64,000 bases of DNA from Breoghania sp037026715 (GCF_037026715.1 NZ_JBANCG010000008.1:282648-346647); one strand, 5' to 3'. Numbered from the stretch's first letter, positions 41,105 through 50,122 are shown. A program made the numbers and translations. Notes: generated by a model not told the origin, from the letters alone.

Positions 41105-41208
41105 ATTGCCCCCCATTTCTCGGATACGACGGGAAGCATTCTGCATGAGAATGGCGAGGGACGCTGCGTTATTTCGCCGGGACGAATGGTCGCTGCCGGA
41201 CCGCGGCC

Positions 41209-41868
41209 TCAAAGCGCGCGTATCTCGCCGTACCACGCATAGCCGCGATAAAGCGGCGTCGTGCGCACTGCCGCACCTTCAGCTTCCGCAATGTCGCAAA
41301 GCGTCTGGAAGAGATCCGGTCTCGGCGTGACGTGGAAGCTCCTCAGCCACACGAACAGCATCGTTCGGAAGAGGCGCGGCAGGCGTTCCTGCTGGCCAAA
41401 GTCGACCACGTGCAGCCGACCGCCCGGCGCAAGCGCTGCGGTCGCGCATTCCAGCGCCGTTCGCCATGGCGGAACCATGGAGAGCGAGTAGGAAAAGAAT
41501 ACCCGATCGAAGGTGGCGCGGCCGAAAAGAGCGGCCGGATCGAAGTCCGCCGCATCCCCGCGCGCCAGCGTGATGCGGTCGCTCAGGCCCGCCCGCTCGA
41601 TATTGGCGCGCGCCGTCGCCAGCATTTCGGCGGAGATGTCCAGACCGTAGAAGCGCGCGCGCGGATAGGCGCGAGCGGCGGCAATGAGATTGCGCCCCGT
41701 GCCGCAGCCGACCTCCAGCACATGGCCGCGCGCCGGAGGGCACAGGGCGTCGATCAGATGGTCGCGCCCCAGAAGGTAATACTTGCGGGTCAGGTCGTAG
41801 ATGTGACGCTGGTAACGGTAAACCCGATCCATCAGGTCCCCGTTGTGGGGGGCGGCAATGTCGGACAT
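41209..41868 (-). CDS. btaB: BtaB-like diacylglycerylhomoserine N-methyltransferase
   Basis: SAM-dependent methyltransferase (219 residues) that most likely adds three methyl groups to diacylglycerylhomoserine, giving the betaine lipid DGTS. The SAM-binding motif is HVLEVGCGTGRNLIAAA near residue 49, with FYGLDISAEMLATARANI after it and LAPGGRLHVVDFG as motif III. It stands 50 bp after btaA on the same strand, which is the strongest evidence for this over other UbiE-like methyltransferases. The N-terminal DRVYRYQRHIYDLTRKYYLLGRD fits BtaB. Confidence 0.9.
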   Translation of the reverse strand: MSDIAAPHNGDLMDRVYRYQRHIYDLTRKYYLLGRDHLIDALCPPARGHVLEVGCGTGRNLIAAARAYPRARFYGLDISAEMLATARANIERAGLSDRITLARGDAADFDPAALFGRATFDRVFFSYSLSMVPPWRTALECATAALAPGGRLHVVDFGQQERLPRLFRTMLFVWLRSFHVTPRPDLFQTLCDIAEAEGAAVRTTPLYRGYAWYGEIRAL

Positions 41869-41918
41869 GGCGATGCGGGCGGTGCGCCCGCCCTCCCGAT
41901 CTGTTGAGACTGTGGACG

Positions 41919-43184
41919 TCAGTTGAGCGTGTAGAGGTGGAAGCCGCCATAGATGGAGGACCGGTCGCGCGCGTTGAGCGCGCGGCTCTCCTCGCTCTGG
42001 TAGGTCCAGCGCGACAGCGTCTCGTCAGCGACGCGGCCGGGCAACAGGGTCGGCTCGGCCGCCGTGCGGAAGATCACCCGCGCGCCGGGACGCGCGGTGC
42101 GCGTGATCTCGCTCCACAGCGCATTGAGCTGACCGTCAGTCATCCAGTCCTGCGCATCGAGCAGCACGTAGGCGTCAAGGCTGGCATCGTCCTCGCCCGC
42201 CAGATGTTCGGTGAAGGAGCGGTTGACGACCTGAACGCGGTCGGTGCGAGCGCGGATATCGTCGAAATGCTCGCGCTTGAGATAGGGCGGCAGCGGACCG
42301 GCCGGGCCGGTGCTCTCGCTGCCCGCGCCTTTCATCGGCGCATAACCGCGGGCGAAAGCCTGCCAGGCGAAATAGTTTTCCGACATGGGGAAGTCGCAGG
42401 CGAGCTTTTCAAGCCGCTGGCGCAAGACGCTCGCCATGTCGCCGCCACCGGCGGACGCCAGTGCCTCGTACTGGGCTGGCGGAATGCCGAGGCCGTAGAG
42501 CGAGGCCTTCTTGGAGGTCGCCCAGCGCACCAGGCGCTTGTCGAAGATCGGTGCGAGCGCGGTATCGAAGAAGGTGCGCTGCTCGTCGAGCGAACGGGTG
42601 CGCAGAATGTCCTTGGGATCGATGCCGTAGAGCCTTGCCACGAGGTGACCCGCGCCGATGAAGTAGCCGAGCAATCCGTGATAATAGAGATCGCGCGAAA
42701 ACAGCGTGATGCGGCGACGCCCCCAGCCCGACAGGCTGCGCCCTTCCCAGTAGGCGCGCGTGTCGGCATCGAGCTTGTCTTTCACGAAGCGCCGATAGGC
42801 GGCGATGTTGGCCTTCTCGTCAGCCTCCCCGAAGAAGCGGTAGAACGTATCGTGATTAGGCAGGTGCGCGATGGCCGCAAGCTTCAGCCGGGTCAGCGCC
42901 ACGTGGGCCCGGTTGAGATCGACGGCGACGATCTGGGCCGGGTCGGCGGTCAGGTAGCTCATGACGTTACAGCCGCCGGATGCGATCGTGACCATGCGGC
43001 TCTCGGGCGTGAGCTTCAGCGCCGCCATGTCCACCTCCGGATCCTCCCAGATCTGGGGATAGACGAGCCCCTTGAAGACGAAGGTGAACATGCGCTCCAG
43101 GAAGCCCTCGCGGGTGCCGGCGGCGGACCTGTGCACGGCTTCCTTCAGGCGGCGGGAAGAGTCACTCAAAGCTTTGTCGGCCAT
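41919..43184 (-). CDS. btaA: BtaA-like SAM:diacylglycerol 3-amino-3-carboxypropyltransferase
   Basis: First enzyme of betaine-lipid synthesis (421 residues); it moves the 3-amino-3-carboxypropyl group of SAM onto diacylglycerol at the inner membrane. BtaA features: FKGLVYPQIWEDPEVDMAAL near the start, VTIASGGCNVMSYLTADPAQIVAVDLN as the SAM site, YYHGLLGYFIGAGHLVAR, and a C-terminal LLDAQDWMTDGQLNALWSEI with RVIFRTAAEPTLLPG. Betaine lipids replace phospholipids when phosphate is short, so PhoB control is expected; a weak Pho-box-like site lies upstream. Confidence 0.94.
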   Translation of the reverse strand: MADKALSDSSRRLKEAVHRSAAGTREGFLERMFTFVFKGLVYPQIWEDPEVDMAALKLTPESRMVTIASGGCNVMSYLTADPAQIVAVDLNRAHVALTRLKLAAIAHLPNHDTFYRFFGEADEKANIAAYRRFVKDKLDADTRAYWEGRSLSGWGRRRITLFSRDLYYHGLLGYFIGAGHLVARLYGIDPKDILRTRSLDEQRTFFDTALAPIFDKRLVRWATSKKASLYGLGIPPAQYEALASAGGGDMASVLRQRLEKLACDFPMSENYFAWQAFARGYAPMKGAGSESTGPAGPLPPYLKREHFDDIRARTDRVQVVNRSFTEHLAGEDDASLDAYVLLDAQDWMTDGQLNALWSEITRTARPGARVIFRTAAEPTLLPGRVADETLSRWTYQSEESRALNARDRSSIYGGFHLYTLN

Positions 43185-43257
43185 CAGCCAGTCTCCGGAA
43201 ATGGGCGCCCGCTCTGGGACCGGCGCGCGAATTTCCGGCGAGGCTTACGCAGGATCG

Positions 43258-43275
43258 GCGACAGTTTGGTGACGC
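43258..43275 (-). promoter_or_regulatory. Weak Pho-box-like site upstream of btaA
   Basis: On the minus strand GCGTCACCAAACTGTCGC fits two 7-mers spaced by four bases (GCGTCAC and CTGTCGC), matching the PhoB pattern CTGTCAT at 4 and 5 of 7 positions. It lies about 75 bp ahead of the btaA start. Support is mainly from the known phosphate control of btaAB in Sinorhizobium. Confidence 0.3.
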
Positions 43276-43553
43276 AGGCACCGCGAAACCCGAACGCCGC
43301 CTGCCACGCAGCCGCGCGTTCGCGCTCCGCGACGTGACCATTGAGGACAGGAGACTTGATCGGCGAGCAGCGCGTCTTTTAGCCGGCTCGCTATGTAATC
43401 GTACCGATAACAATACAATTTACTTCAATTTTACCCGGCCGTCCGATGATGGAAGTCGGCCGGCGGAGGCTCTTTGCACCGCCGCCTGGGCGCGGGGCGG
43501 GACACCGGCGCGGAACCTTTTCTTTCGAAGGCCGTTACGGCAGGGAGGATGCC

Positions 43554-44012
43554 ATGAGCCTCTACCAGATCTGCTACCGCAGCCGAATCAAACCGCAGGT
43601 TCTCGCCGGCGACATCGAGGCGGAAATCGCGCACACCATCAAGCGGCTTCGCCGCATGAACACGCTGAACGGCGTGACGGGCGCACTCCTTCTCACCGAC
43701 ACCCACGTCTTTCAGCTGATCGAGGGGCAGGCCGAACGCGCCAACGCCTCGTTGCGGTGCGCGGCCGAGGATCCGCGCCACGAACATCTGGAAGTGTTGT
43801 CACGCAAGGCCGTCGAATACCGCCTGTTCCATGACAGCTGGCTCTATTTCGCCGACCTTCGGATGGACCACGGCCGCGAGCTTCCAGCCGAGCTTTCCAT
43901 GATCGTGCCGCGGCCGGAGACGGCGACGGGCACCGACATCCTCGCGCTGATGGCATATATCGCGGGCGATCTCGCCGAGGCGCAACTCACCAACAGGCTG
44001 CTGCAGATCTGA
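43554..44012 (+). CDS. BLUF-domain blue-light photoreceptor
   Basis: A 152-residue protein made of one BLUF (FAD-binding blue-light sensing) domain with a short C-terminal tail. Key positions are present: Tyr8 in QICYRSR, Asn36 in RRMNTLNGVTGALL, Gln54 in HVFQLIEG, and Trp96 in HDSWLYFADL. The Met that usually follows two residues after this Trp is Tyr98 here. Single-domain BLUF proteins act by binding a partner protein, so the output is unknown; no cyclase or phosphodiesterase domain is attached. ATG 43554 has AGGGAGG upstream. It is divergent from btaA across a 370-bp region with an AT-rich part near 43390-43435. Confidence 0.88.
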   Translation: MSLYQICYRSRIKPQVLAGDIEAEIAHTIKRLRRMNTLNGVTGALLLTDTHVFQLIEGQAERANASLRCAAEDPRHEHLEVLSRKAVEYRLFHDSWLYFADLRMDHGRELPAELSMIVPRPETATGTDILALMAYIAGDLAEAQLTNRLLQI

Positions 44013-44296
44013 TATCGGGATCTTTTGCCCCACACCCGTGACGCCGTACGGCCAGCTTCTGTATGATGATGCACGGCTCCCCCTCGCGGGGCCGTCCTGC
44101 CCTGCCCGCGACCGAAGTCGGGAAATGGCCACATACGGGGTCCTCAATACGGTTTCGCCGCGCCGCAAATCAGCTTATACGCCGCGCCGGGCGAACCTTG
44201 AGCACGCGCCGAGAAACGAATATCGGCGCGAGGGCCCTCTCCCGGCCACAGCCTTCCCGACGAGGGCGCGCTCGGCTATTTTCAAGGAGTGACTGC

Positions 44297-44983
44297 ATGA
44301 ATGACATGGCACAGGGCGATCCGACCGTCGTCGGATGTATCCTGGCCGGCGGGCTGGCGCGCCGCATGGGCGGCTGCGACAAGCCGTTGCTGCCGTTGGG
44401 CGGCAAGGTCCTGCTCGCCCACATGATCGAGAGCCTGCGGCCCCAGGTCGGCACGCTCATGCTCAACGCCAACGGCGATCCGGGCCGGTTCGCCGGCTTC
44501 GGCCTGCCGATCGCCGCCGACCCGGTGAACGGTTTCGTCGGACCGCTCGCCGGCGTGCTCGCCGGCATGCGCTGGGCGGAAGAGAACGTGCCGGAGGCGA
44601 CACACGTGGCGAGTGCGGCGGCCGACACGCCGTTTTTTCCCGATGATCTCGTCGCCCGCCTGCGCGCGAGCCTTGGCGAGGAAACCGGCGTGGCAATCGC
44701 GGCATGCGGCGGAAAGAGGCATTCCGTCTTCGGCCTCTGGCCGATAGCCTTGGCGAACGATCTGGAAGGATGGCTCGCCGATCCCGACAACCGCAAGGTG
44801 CTCGTCTGGGTCGAGCGGCACCACAACCTTTCCGTCGACTTCCCGCCGCGCGAGGGGCACGATCCGTTCTTCAACATCAACACGCCGGAAGATCTGGCGG
44901 AGGCGGAGCGCATGCTCGCCGGAGCCGGACAGCCGACCGGGGCGTCCCTTCACGACACCGCCAAGACCGAGGCCAGCGCATGA
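44297..44983 (+). CDS. mobA: Molybdenum cofactor guanylyltransferase MobA
   Basis: Cytoplasmic enzyme (228 residues) that attaches GMP to molybdopterin, making the MGD form needed by formate dehydrogenase and similar enzymes. The nucleotide-binding signature is GCILAGGLARRMGGCDKPLL at residues 13-32. ATHVASAAADTPFFPDDLV holds the conserved Asp for Mg. The C-terminal FNINTPEDLAEAERM is the family closing motif. ATG 44297 has AAGGAGTG upstream; extending to 44063 is unsupported. The stop overlaps the mobB start (ATGA). Confidence 0.95.
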   Translation: MNDMAQGDPTVVGCILAGGLARRMGGCDKPLLPLGGKVLLAHMIESLRPQVGTLMLNANGDPGRFAGFGLPIAADPVNGFVGPLAGVLAGMRWAEENVPEATHVASAAADTPFFPDDLVARLRASLGEETGVAIAACGGKRHSVFGLWPIALANDLEGWLADPDNRKVLVWVERHHNLSVDFPPREGHDPFFNINTPEDLAEAERMLAGAGQPTGASLHDTAKTEASA

Positions 44984-45504
44984 CGCAAACCGTATTCGGC
45001 ATCACCGGATGGAAAAACTCCGGCAAGACAACGCTGGTGGAGCGACTGGTGGCCGAACTGACCGGACGCGGCTACCGGATCTCCACCATCAAGCACGCCC
45101 ACCACGAATTCGACATCGACCGGGAGGGCGCGGACAGTTATCGTCACCGGCAGGCGGGTGCCATCGAGGTGGCGTTGGTTTCCGGGTACCGCTGGGTCTT
45201 GATGCATGAACTCAGGGGCGATGACGAGCCGCCTCTCGACGCCGTGCTGAACCGAATTACACCCTGCGACCTGGTGCTGGTGGAAGGCTACAAGAGCGAG
45301 GCGCACGCCAAGATCGAGGCGCGCCGCGCCAATGCCTCCAAGACGAAGCCGCTCACTTCAGGCGATCCCGCCATCGTGGCGATCGCCGCGGATCATGCCA
45401 TCGAGGGCGAAAGCGTGCCGGTGCTCGACCTGAACGACATCCCCGCGATCGCCGATTTCATCATCGACTACTGTCAAATGCCGAAACGCGATGCCGCAGA
45501 ATAA
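44980..45504 (+). CDS. mobB: Molybdopterin-guanine dinucleotide adapter MobB
   Basis: GTP-binding helper (174 residues) for MobA. The P-loop is in FGITGWKNSGKTTLVERLV near the start; TIKHAHHEFDIDREGADSYRHRQAGA is the conserved switch-like region, and LVEGYKSEAHAKIEARR follows. The start ATG overlaps the mobA stop by 4 bp and its end overlaps the moeA start by 14 bp, so the three genes form one tightly coupled operon. Confidence 0.95.
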   Translation: MTQTVFGITGWKNSGKTTLVERLVAELTGRGYRISTIKHAHHEFDIDREGADSYRHRQAGAIEVALVSGYRWVLMHELRGDDEPPLDAVLNRITPCDLVLVEGYKSEAHAKIEARRANASKTKPLTSGDPAIVAIAADHAIEGESVPVLDLNDIPAIADFIIDYCQMPKRDAAE

Positions 45505-46798
45505 ACCCCTCCCCCCCGAACTGCGCAAGCTCGTGGACGACCGTTTCCAGAATGACCGCGAACGGCTACGTCACGACGAAGCCATCGAGATCCTGCGCGA
45601 GCGGGTGAAGACAATCGTGACGCCCGAGACGGTGCCGCTGGAAAAGGCCGCGGGCCGGATCCTGGCAAAGCCGGTGCTCTCGCCGCGCAACGTGCCGCTC
45701 ACCGACAATTCGGCCATGGACGGCTACGCCTTCGCTCAATCCTCCTACGAGGCAACCGGCGGTTTCTTTCCCGTCGACCAGCGCATTCCCGCCGGACATC
45801 CCGCCGAAGCGCCGCTGCTGCCCGGCCGCGCCGCGCGCATCTTCACTGGTGCCGTCATACCGGAAGGCGCCGATACCGTCGCCATGCAGGAGGACTGCGA
45901 GGCGCATGAGCAGGACGGCAAACCCTTCGTCATCATTCCACCGGGCCTGAAAAAGGGCGCCAACATACGCCGGGCCGGCGAAGACGTTGCCGAAGGAGCG
46001 GAACTGATCCCTGCCGGCGGCCGTCTGCGGCCGCAGGAAATCGCGGCCATCGCCTCCGTCGGGCAAGCGGAGGTCACCGTCACGCGCCGGCTGAAGGTTG
46101 CGATCTTTTCCACCGGCGACGAAATCGTGCGCCCGGGCAACCCGATCGAACCGGGCCAAGTCTACGATTCCAACCACTACCTCCTGCATGCCCTACTGCA
46201 CTGCGTGGACGTGGAGGCGGAGGATCTCGGCGTTCTCAAAGACAAGCCCGATCTCGTCCGCGCGAAGATCCAGCAAGCGGCGGAGACGCACAACGCCATC
46301 CTGACCACCGGCGGGGCCAGCAAGGGCGAGGAGGATCACCTCGTCGCGGCCCTCGATGCGCTGGGCACTCGGCACCTCTGGCAGCTCGCCATCAAGCCGG
46401 GACGGCCGATGAATTTCGGCCAGATCGGCGATTGCACCATGCTGGGCCTGCCGGGCAATCCGGTCGCCGCAATGGTGTGCTTCCTGCTCTATGTCCGCCC
46501 CGTGCTCATCGCCATGTCGGGCGCGCCGTGGCCGGAGCCGGTCCGCTACCAGATCCCGGCTGCCTTCGAGATCAAGAAGAAGAAGCCGGACCGGCGCGAG
46601 TTCTCGCGCGGCTGGCTGACCCACGACGCGCACGGCCGGCTCTGCGTCGACAAGTTCGAGCGCGACGGCTCGGGTCTCATCACGGGCCTGCGCGAGGCAG
46701 ACGGACTGATCGAGATCGCCGAGGAGACGACCAGGGTGGAGAAGGGCGAGCTGGTCAACTTCATTCCCTTCACCGAGCTTGGGTTGCCGGGCAAGTAG
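45491..46798 (+). CDS. moeA: Molybdopterin molybdotransferase MoeA
   Basis: Enzyme (435 residues) inserting molybdenum into adenylated molybdopterin. Features: LPLTDNSAMDGYAF-like segment (NVPLTDNSAMDGYAFAQSS), RIFTGAVIPEGADTVAMQED, RRAGEDVAEGAELIPAG, the MoCF motif VAIFSTGDEIVRPG, ILTTGGASKGEEDHL and LGLPGNPVAAMVCF. Length and order match MoeA/Glp; the first 35 residues extend a little more than in E. coli. With mobA and mobB this supplies the bis-MGD cofactor for the formate dehydrogenase at the window's start. Confidence 0.95.
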   Translation: MPQNKPLPPELRKLVDDRFQNDRERLRHDEAIEILRERVKTIVTPETVPLEKAAGRILAKPVLSPRNVPLTDNSAMDGYAFAQSSYEATGGFFPVDQRIPAGHPAEAPLLPGRAARIFTGAVIPEGADTVAMQEDCEAHEQDGKPFVIIPPGLKKGANIRRAGEDVAEGAELIPAGGRLRPQEIAAIASVGQAEVTVTRRLKVAIFSTGDEIVRPGNPIEPGQVYDSNHYLLHALLHCVDVEAEDLGVLKDKPDLVRAKIQQAAETHNAILTTGGASKGEEDHLVAALDALGTRHLWQLAIKPGRPMNFGQIGDCTMLGLPGNPVAAMVCFLLYVRPVLIAMSGAPWPEPVRYQIPAAFEIKKKKPDRREFSRGWLTHDAHGRLCVDKFERDGSGLITGLREADGLIEIAEETTRVEKGELVNFIPFTELGLPGK

Positions 46799-47033
46799 CC
46801 CGACGGTACCGACCGCCATGGCATTTCTGCGCCTGGCGTATCACTGCCCAATTCATGGCCTGCGCTGAAAAAACATGCGCCTGCGACACCTTCCCGGTGC
46901 CAAGAAGGTTGCGCCGGCTGAATTTTTGATGGGATGATGCGGGCAGACAGCGGTACGCAATTTTGGCGTGCCGACGTTCGGTCGCGGCGATTTTGCCGTG
47001 GCAAGGCAACAAACCTGTACCCAGAGGAACACC

Positions 47034-47804
47034 ATGCGTTTCATCATCCGCGCCGCCACAGCAGCTGCGCTGACCATCGCCGCAATTGCTGCGGCCAACG
47101 CCGAAACAGTCCGTATCGGCACCGAAGGCGCCTATCCTCCGTTCAACAACCTGACGCCGGACGGCCAGCTGGTGGGCTTCGACATCGACATCGCAAAGGC
47201 GCTGTGCGACGAGATGAAGGTTGAGTGCGAGTTCGTCACCCAGGACTGGGACGGGCTGATCCCCGCGCTTGAGGCCAACAAGTTCGACGCCATCATCGCC
47301 TCCATGTCGATCACCGACGAGCGCAAGAAGAAGGTCGACTTCACCAACAAGTACTACAACACGCCGCCGGCCATCGCCGTGCCGAAGGATTCCGACATCA
47401 AGGGCGTGACGGCGGAAGATCTCGCCGGCAAGACCATCGGCGCGCAGTCGGCCACGACGCACGCGAACTTCGCGGAGGAAAAGTATCCGGACGCGGACGT
47501 CAAGGTCTATCCGACCGCCGATGAATACAAGCTCGATATCTCCAACGGCCGCCTCGACGCCGTCGTCGACGACGTGGTGGTGCTGAGCGACTGGGTGAAG
47601 AGCGAAGACGGCGCCTGCTGCAAGATCCTCGGTACCGTGAAGCCGGATCCCGCCATCTACGGCGAGGGCATCGGCATCGCGCTTCGCAAGGGCGACGACG
47701 CGCTGCGCGAGAAGTTCAACACGGCGATCGCGGCCATCCGGGCGAATGGCACCTACAAGAAGATCAACGACAAGTACTTCGATTTCGACGTCTACGGCGA
47801 CTGA
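47034..47804 (+). CDS. Polar amino acid ABC transporter, periplasmic binding protein
   Basis: Periplasmic solute-binding protein (256 residues) of the ArgT/HisJ type (family 3). Signal peptide FIIRAATAAALTIAAIAAANAE is cleaved before TVRIGTEGAYPPFNNLTPDG. The ligand pocket motifs are GFDIDIAKALCDEMKVECEF, IIASMSITDERKKKVDFTNKYY, and GAQSATTHANF; the length and 'EGAYPPFN' start suggest lysine/arginine/ornithine/histidine. A Cys-Cys pair (GACC) lies in the second lobe. It is followed by a strong hairpin and then two permease genes. Confidence 0.92.
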   Translation: MRFIIRAATAAALTIAAIAAANAETVRIGTEGAYPPFNNLTPDGQLVGFDIDIAKALCDEMKVECEFVTQDWDGLIPALEANKFDAIIASMSITDERKKKVDFTNKYYNTPPAIAVPKDSDIKGVTAEDLAGKTIGAQSATTHANFAEEKYPDADVKVYPTADEYKLDISNGRLDAVVDDVVVLSDWVKSEDGACCKILGTVKPDPAIYGEGIGIALRKGDDALREKFNTAIAAIRANGTYKKINDKYFDFDVYGD

Positions 47805-47825
47805 TCGCAGGCGGCCTTCTGTCAA

Positions 47826-47860
47826 CCGGCACGGGACGGCCTCGCCGCACCCCGTGCCGG
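47826..47860 (+). other. Intercistronic hairpin after the binding-protein gene
   Basis: A perfect 10-bp stem CCGGCACGGG (47826-47835) / CCCGTGCCGG (47851-47860) without a T run. Such hairpins after binding-protein genes protect the upstream message and make the binding protein more abundant than the permease. Confidence 0.7.
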
Positions 47861-47937
47861 GCTCACCGTTTGTGCCGGCGGGCCACGCCTTCCGCCGGCA
47901 TAAGCATATCCGCAAGACGTAAAGCCCAGGCCGACAT

Positions 47938-48648
47938 ATGGACCACGTCCTGACGCTGCTTTCCTTCGGCAACGAGGGGTGGGGCGACGAAATCGCCGCC
48001 GGCACATTGCTGACCATCGCGTTGGCGCTGGCGACATTGCCGCTCGGTCTTCTGCAGGGCTTCCTGCTGGCACTCGCCAAGAATTCCGACGATGCCAACC
48101 TTCACCGCGCCGCAGACATCTACACCACGATCTTTCGCGGTCTGCCGGAGCTGATGACGCTGTTCCTCGTCTATTACGGGGTGCAGATCGGCCTTCAGGC
48201 GTTCATCGGGCTCTTCGCGGAGGGCGTCTACATCGAGATCAACAGCTTCCTGGCGGGAATGGTGGCGCTCGGCGTGGTGTTCTCGTCCTATTCCAGCGAA
48301 GTGTTCCTCTCCGCCTTTCGCGGCATTTCCCAGGGCCAGTACGAAGGCGGTTATGCGCTGGGGCTGTCGCAGTACCAGACCATGCGGCTCGTCATCCTGC
48401 CACAGCTCATCCGGCTCGCCCTGCCCGGCCTTTCCAACCTGTGGCTGGTGCTTTTGAAGGACACCGCGCTCGTGTCGGTGATCGGGCTGTCCGACCTGTT
48501 GCGCATGTCGGGCGTCGCCGCGCGCGTCTCCAAGGAGGCGTTCCTGTTCTTCGGGCTCGCGTGCCTGATCTACCTGGCACTGTCGATCGTCTCGTCCGTC
48601 GGCCTTGCCCGCATCGATGCCTGGGCGCGCAAGGGAGAGACGCGATGA
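47938..48648 (+). CDS. Polar amino acid ABC transporter permease 1 (HisQ-like)
   Basis: Inner-membrane permease (236 residues) of the HisQ type with about five helices. The motif ADIYTTIFRGLPELMTLFLVYYG and the EAA loop FRGISQGQYEGGYALGLSQYQTM (with the 'EAxxLG' equivalent EGGYALG) are clear. The N-terminus GWGDEIAAGTLLTIALALATLPLG is the usual first helix region. Start ATG 47938. Its stop overlaps the next gene's ATG (ATGA). Confidence 0.93.
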   Translation: MDHVLTLLSFGNEGWGDEIAAGTLLTIALALATLPLGLLQGFLLALAKNSDDANLHRAADIYTTIFRGLPELMTLFLVYYGVQIGLQAFIGLFAEGVYIEINSFLAGMVALGVVFSSYSSEVFLSAFRGISQGQYEGGYALGLSQYQTMRLVILPQLIRLALPGLSNLWLVLLKDTALVSVIGLSDLLRMSGVAARVSKEAFLFFGLACLIYLALSIVSSVGLARIDAWARKGETR

Positions 48649-49475
48649 GCCTTGGAAGCGCCGCGGCCGAGGCCCCGCCCGTCCCCGCCAAGTCGGCCCG
48701 CCCCTGGACGTTCACGCGGATCGCCGGCTATGCGTTCATGGCCTTCTGGATCCTCGCCGGACTAGGCCTGGCGGCCTATCTCGCCACCTCCTTCGATGCG
48801 GAGTTCATGGCGAAATACGGATACAAGTTCATCGACGGGCTGATCGTCACGATCGAACTGGTGGCGCTCTCGGTGGCGCTTGGCGCGCTTGTCTCGCTGC
48901 CGGTCGCACTGGGGCGGCTTTCCGGCAACAGGATCATCGGCCGCATCGCCTATGCCTATGTCTACTTCTTCCGTGGTACGCCGCTGCTGGCGCAGGTCTT
49001 CCTGTTCTACTACGGCGCCGGTTCGTTCCGGCCGTTCCTCCAGGATATCGGAGCGTGGTGGCTGCTGCGCGATGCCTGGGGCTGCGCGCTGCTGACCTTC
49101 ACGCTCAACACCTCCGCCTATCAGGCAGAGATCCTCGCCGGCGCGATCCGCAACGTGCCCAAGGGCCAGATCGAGGCCGGCGAGACGCTCGGGCTCAAGC
49201 GCTGGGTGATCTTCTTCCGCATCGTGCTGCCGCAGGCGCTGATCACGGCGCTGAGGCCCTACGGCAATGAAGTCGTTCTCATGTTGAAGGGCTCGGCCAT
49301 CGTCTCCATCGTCACCGTCTTCGACCTGATGGGCGAGACGCGGCGGATCTATTCGCGCACCTACGACTTTCAGGCTTACCTGTGGGCGGCAATGCTCTAC
49401 ATCATTGTGGTGGAAGGCCTGCGCCGGCTGTGGGACCGGATGGAAGCCCGCCTCACGCGCCACCTGCGGCGCTAA
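48645..49475 (+). CDS. Polar amino acid ABC transporter permease 2 (HisM-like)
   Basis: Second permease (276 residues) with a longer N-terminal region and a first helix at about residues 28-50. VYFFRGTPLLAQVFLFYYG and the EAA loop IRNVPKGQIEAGETLGLKRW match HisM. The C-terminus carries VEGLRRLWDRMEARLTRHLRR, a basic tail. Translation is coupled to the first permease. No ATP-binding gene follows; the next gene, on the other strand, overlaps its last 4 bp. Confidence 0.93.
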   Translation: MSLGSAAAEAPPVPAKSARPWTFTRIAGYAFMAFWILAGLGLAAYLATSFDAEFMAKYGYKFIDGLIVTIELVALSVALGALVSLPVALGRLSGNRIIGRIAYAYVYFFRGTPLLAQVFLFYYGAGSFRPFLQDIGAWWLLRDAWGCALLTFTLNTSAYQAEILAGAIRNVPKGQIEAGETLGLKRWVIFFRIVLPQALITALRPYGNEVVLMLKGSAIVSIVTVFDLMGETRRIYSRTYDFQAYLWAAMLYIIVVEGLRRLWDRMEARLTRHLRR

Positions 49476-50122
49476 CGCATACGCCCGTCTCCGCCCTCCC
49501 CGATCAGGCGCGCGACCTGCGCCCGCAGTTCCGGCAGAAGCTCCGTCTCGAACCACGGATTGCGCCGCAGCCAGGCATTGTTGCGCCAGGAGGGATGCGG
49601 CAGCGGCAGAATGCGCGGGCGACGCTCCTCGGCCAGGATCGTGCGCCAGTCGGCAACAGTTGCGGACAGGGTGCGCCTGCGGCCCGCGCCCAGATGATAA
49701 GCCTGCGCATACTGGCCGATTGCCAGCACCAGCTCGATCTGCGGCATCGCCGCGAAAAGCCGGTCGTGCCAGTTGGCCGCGCATTCGCGCCGGGGCGGCA
49801 GGTCCCCGCCCTTGGCATCCTGTCCGGGAAAGCAGAACCCCATGGGCACGATCGCCAGGCGGTTTTCGTCGTAGAACGTGTCCCGGTCGATGCCCAGCCA
49901 TTCGCGCAGACGATCTCCGGAAGGATCGTTGAAGGGAATGCCGGTGGCGTGAACACGGGTGCCCGGCGCCTGTCCGCAGATGCACAACCGCGCCGACCGA
50001 CTTGCGCGCACGACGGGGCGCGGCGCGTGCGGAAGCGGGCGGGTCAGCGGTTCCTCGACACAGATTCGGCAAGCGCGGATCCGCGACAGAAGCGGACCGA
50101 GCTCGGACGGGTTATCGTTCAT
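49472..50122 (-). CDS. Uracil-DNA glycosylase-family protein
   Basis: A 216-residue protein of the UDG superfamily. Motif 1 is ICGQAPGTRVHATGIPFNDPSGDRL near residue 48 and motif 2 is PLPHPSWRNNAWLRRNPWF near 173. The 'GQAPG..' and 'HPS' pattern fits family 4/5-like or UDGX-related enzymes. An N-terminal CRIC (residues 18-21) and ECAANWH may mark an Fe-S site, but the usual four cysteines are not complete. Which lesion it removes cannot be said. It is convergent with the ABC permease, sharing 4 bp. Confidence 0.8.
   Translation of the reverse strand: MNDNPSELGPLLSRIRACRICVEEPLTRPLPHAPRPVVRASRSARLCICGQAPGTRVHATGIPFNDPSGDRLREWLGIDRDTFYDENRLAIVPMGFCFPGQDAKGGDLPPRRECAANWHDRLFAAMPQIELVLAIGQYAQAYHLGAGRRRTLSATVADWRTILAEERRPRILPLPHPSWRNNAWLRRNPWFETELLPELRAQVARLIGEGGDGRMR

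Noticed and set aside
41904..43337. A 477-codon plus-strand frame over btaA
   Set aside because: Antisense shadow of btaA; no domain seen.
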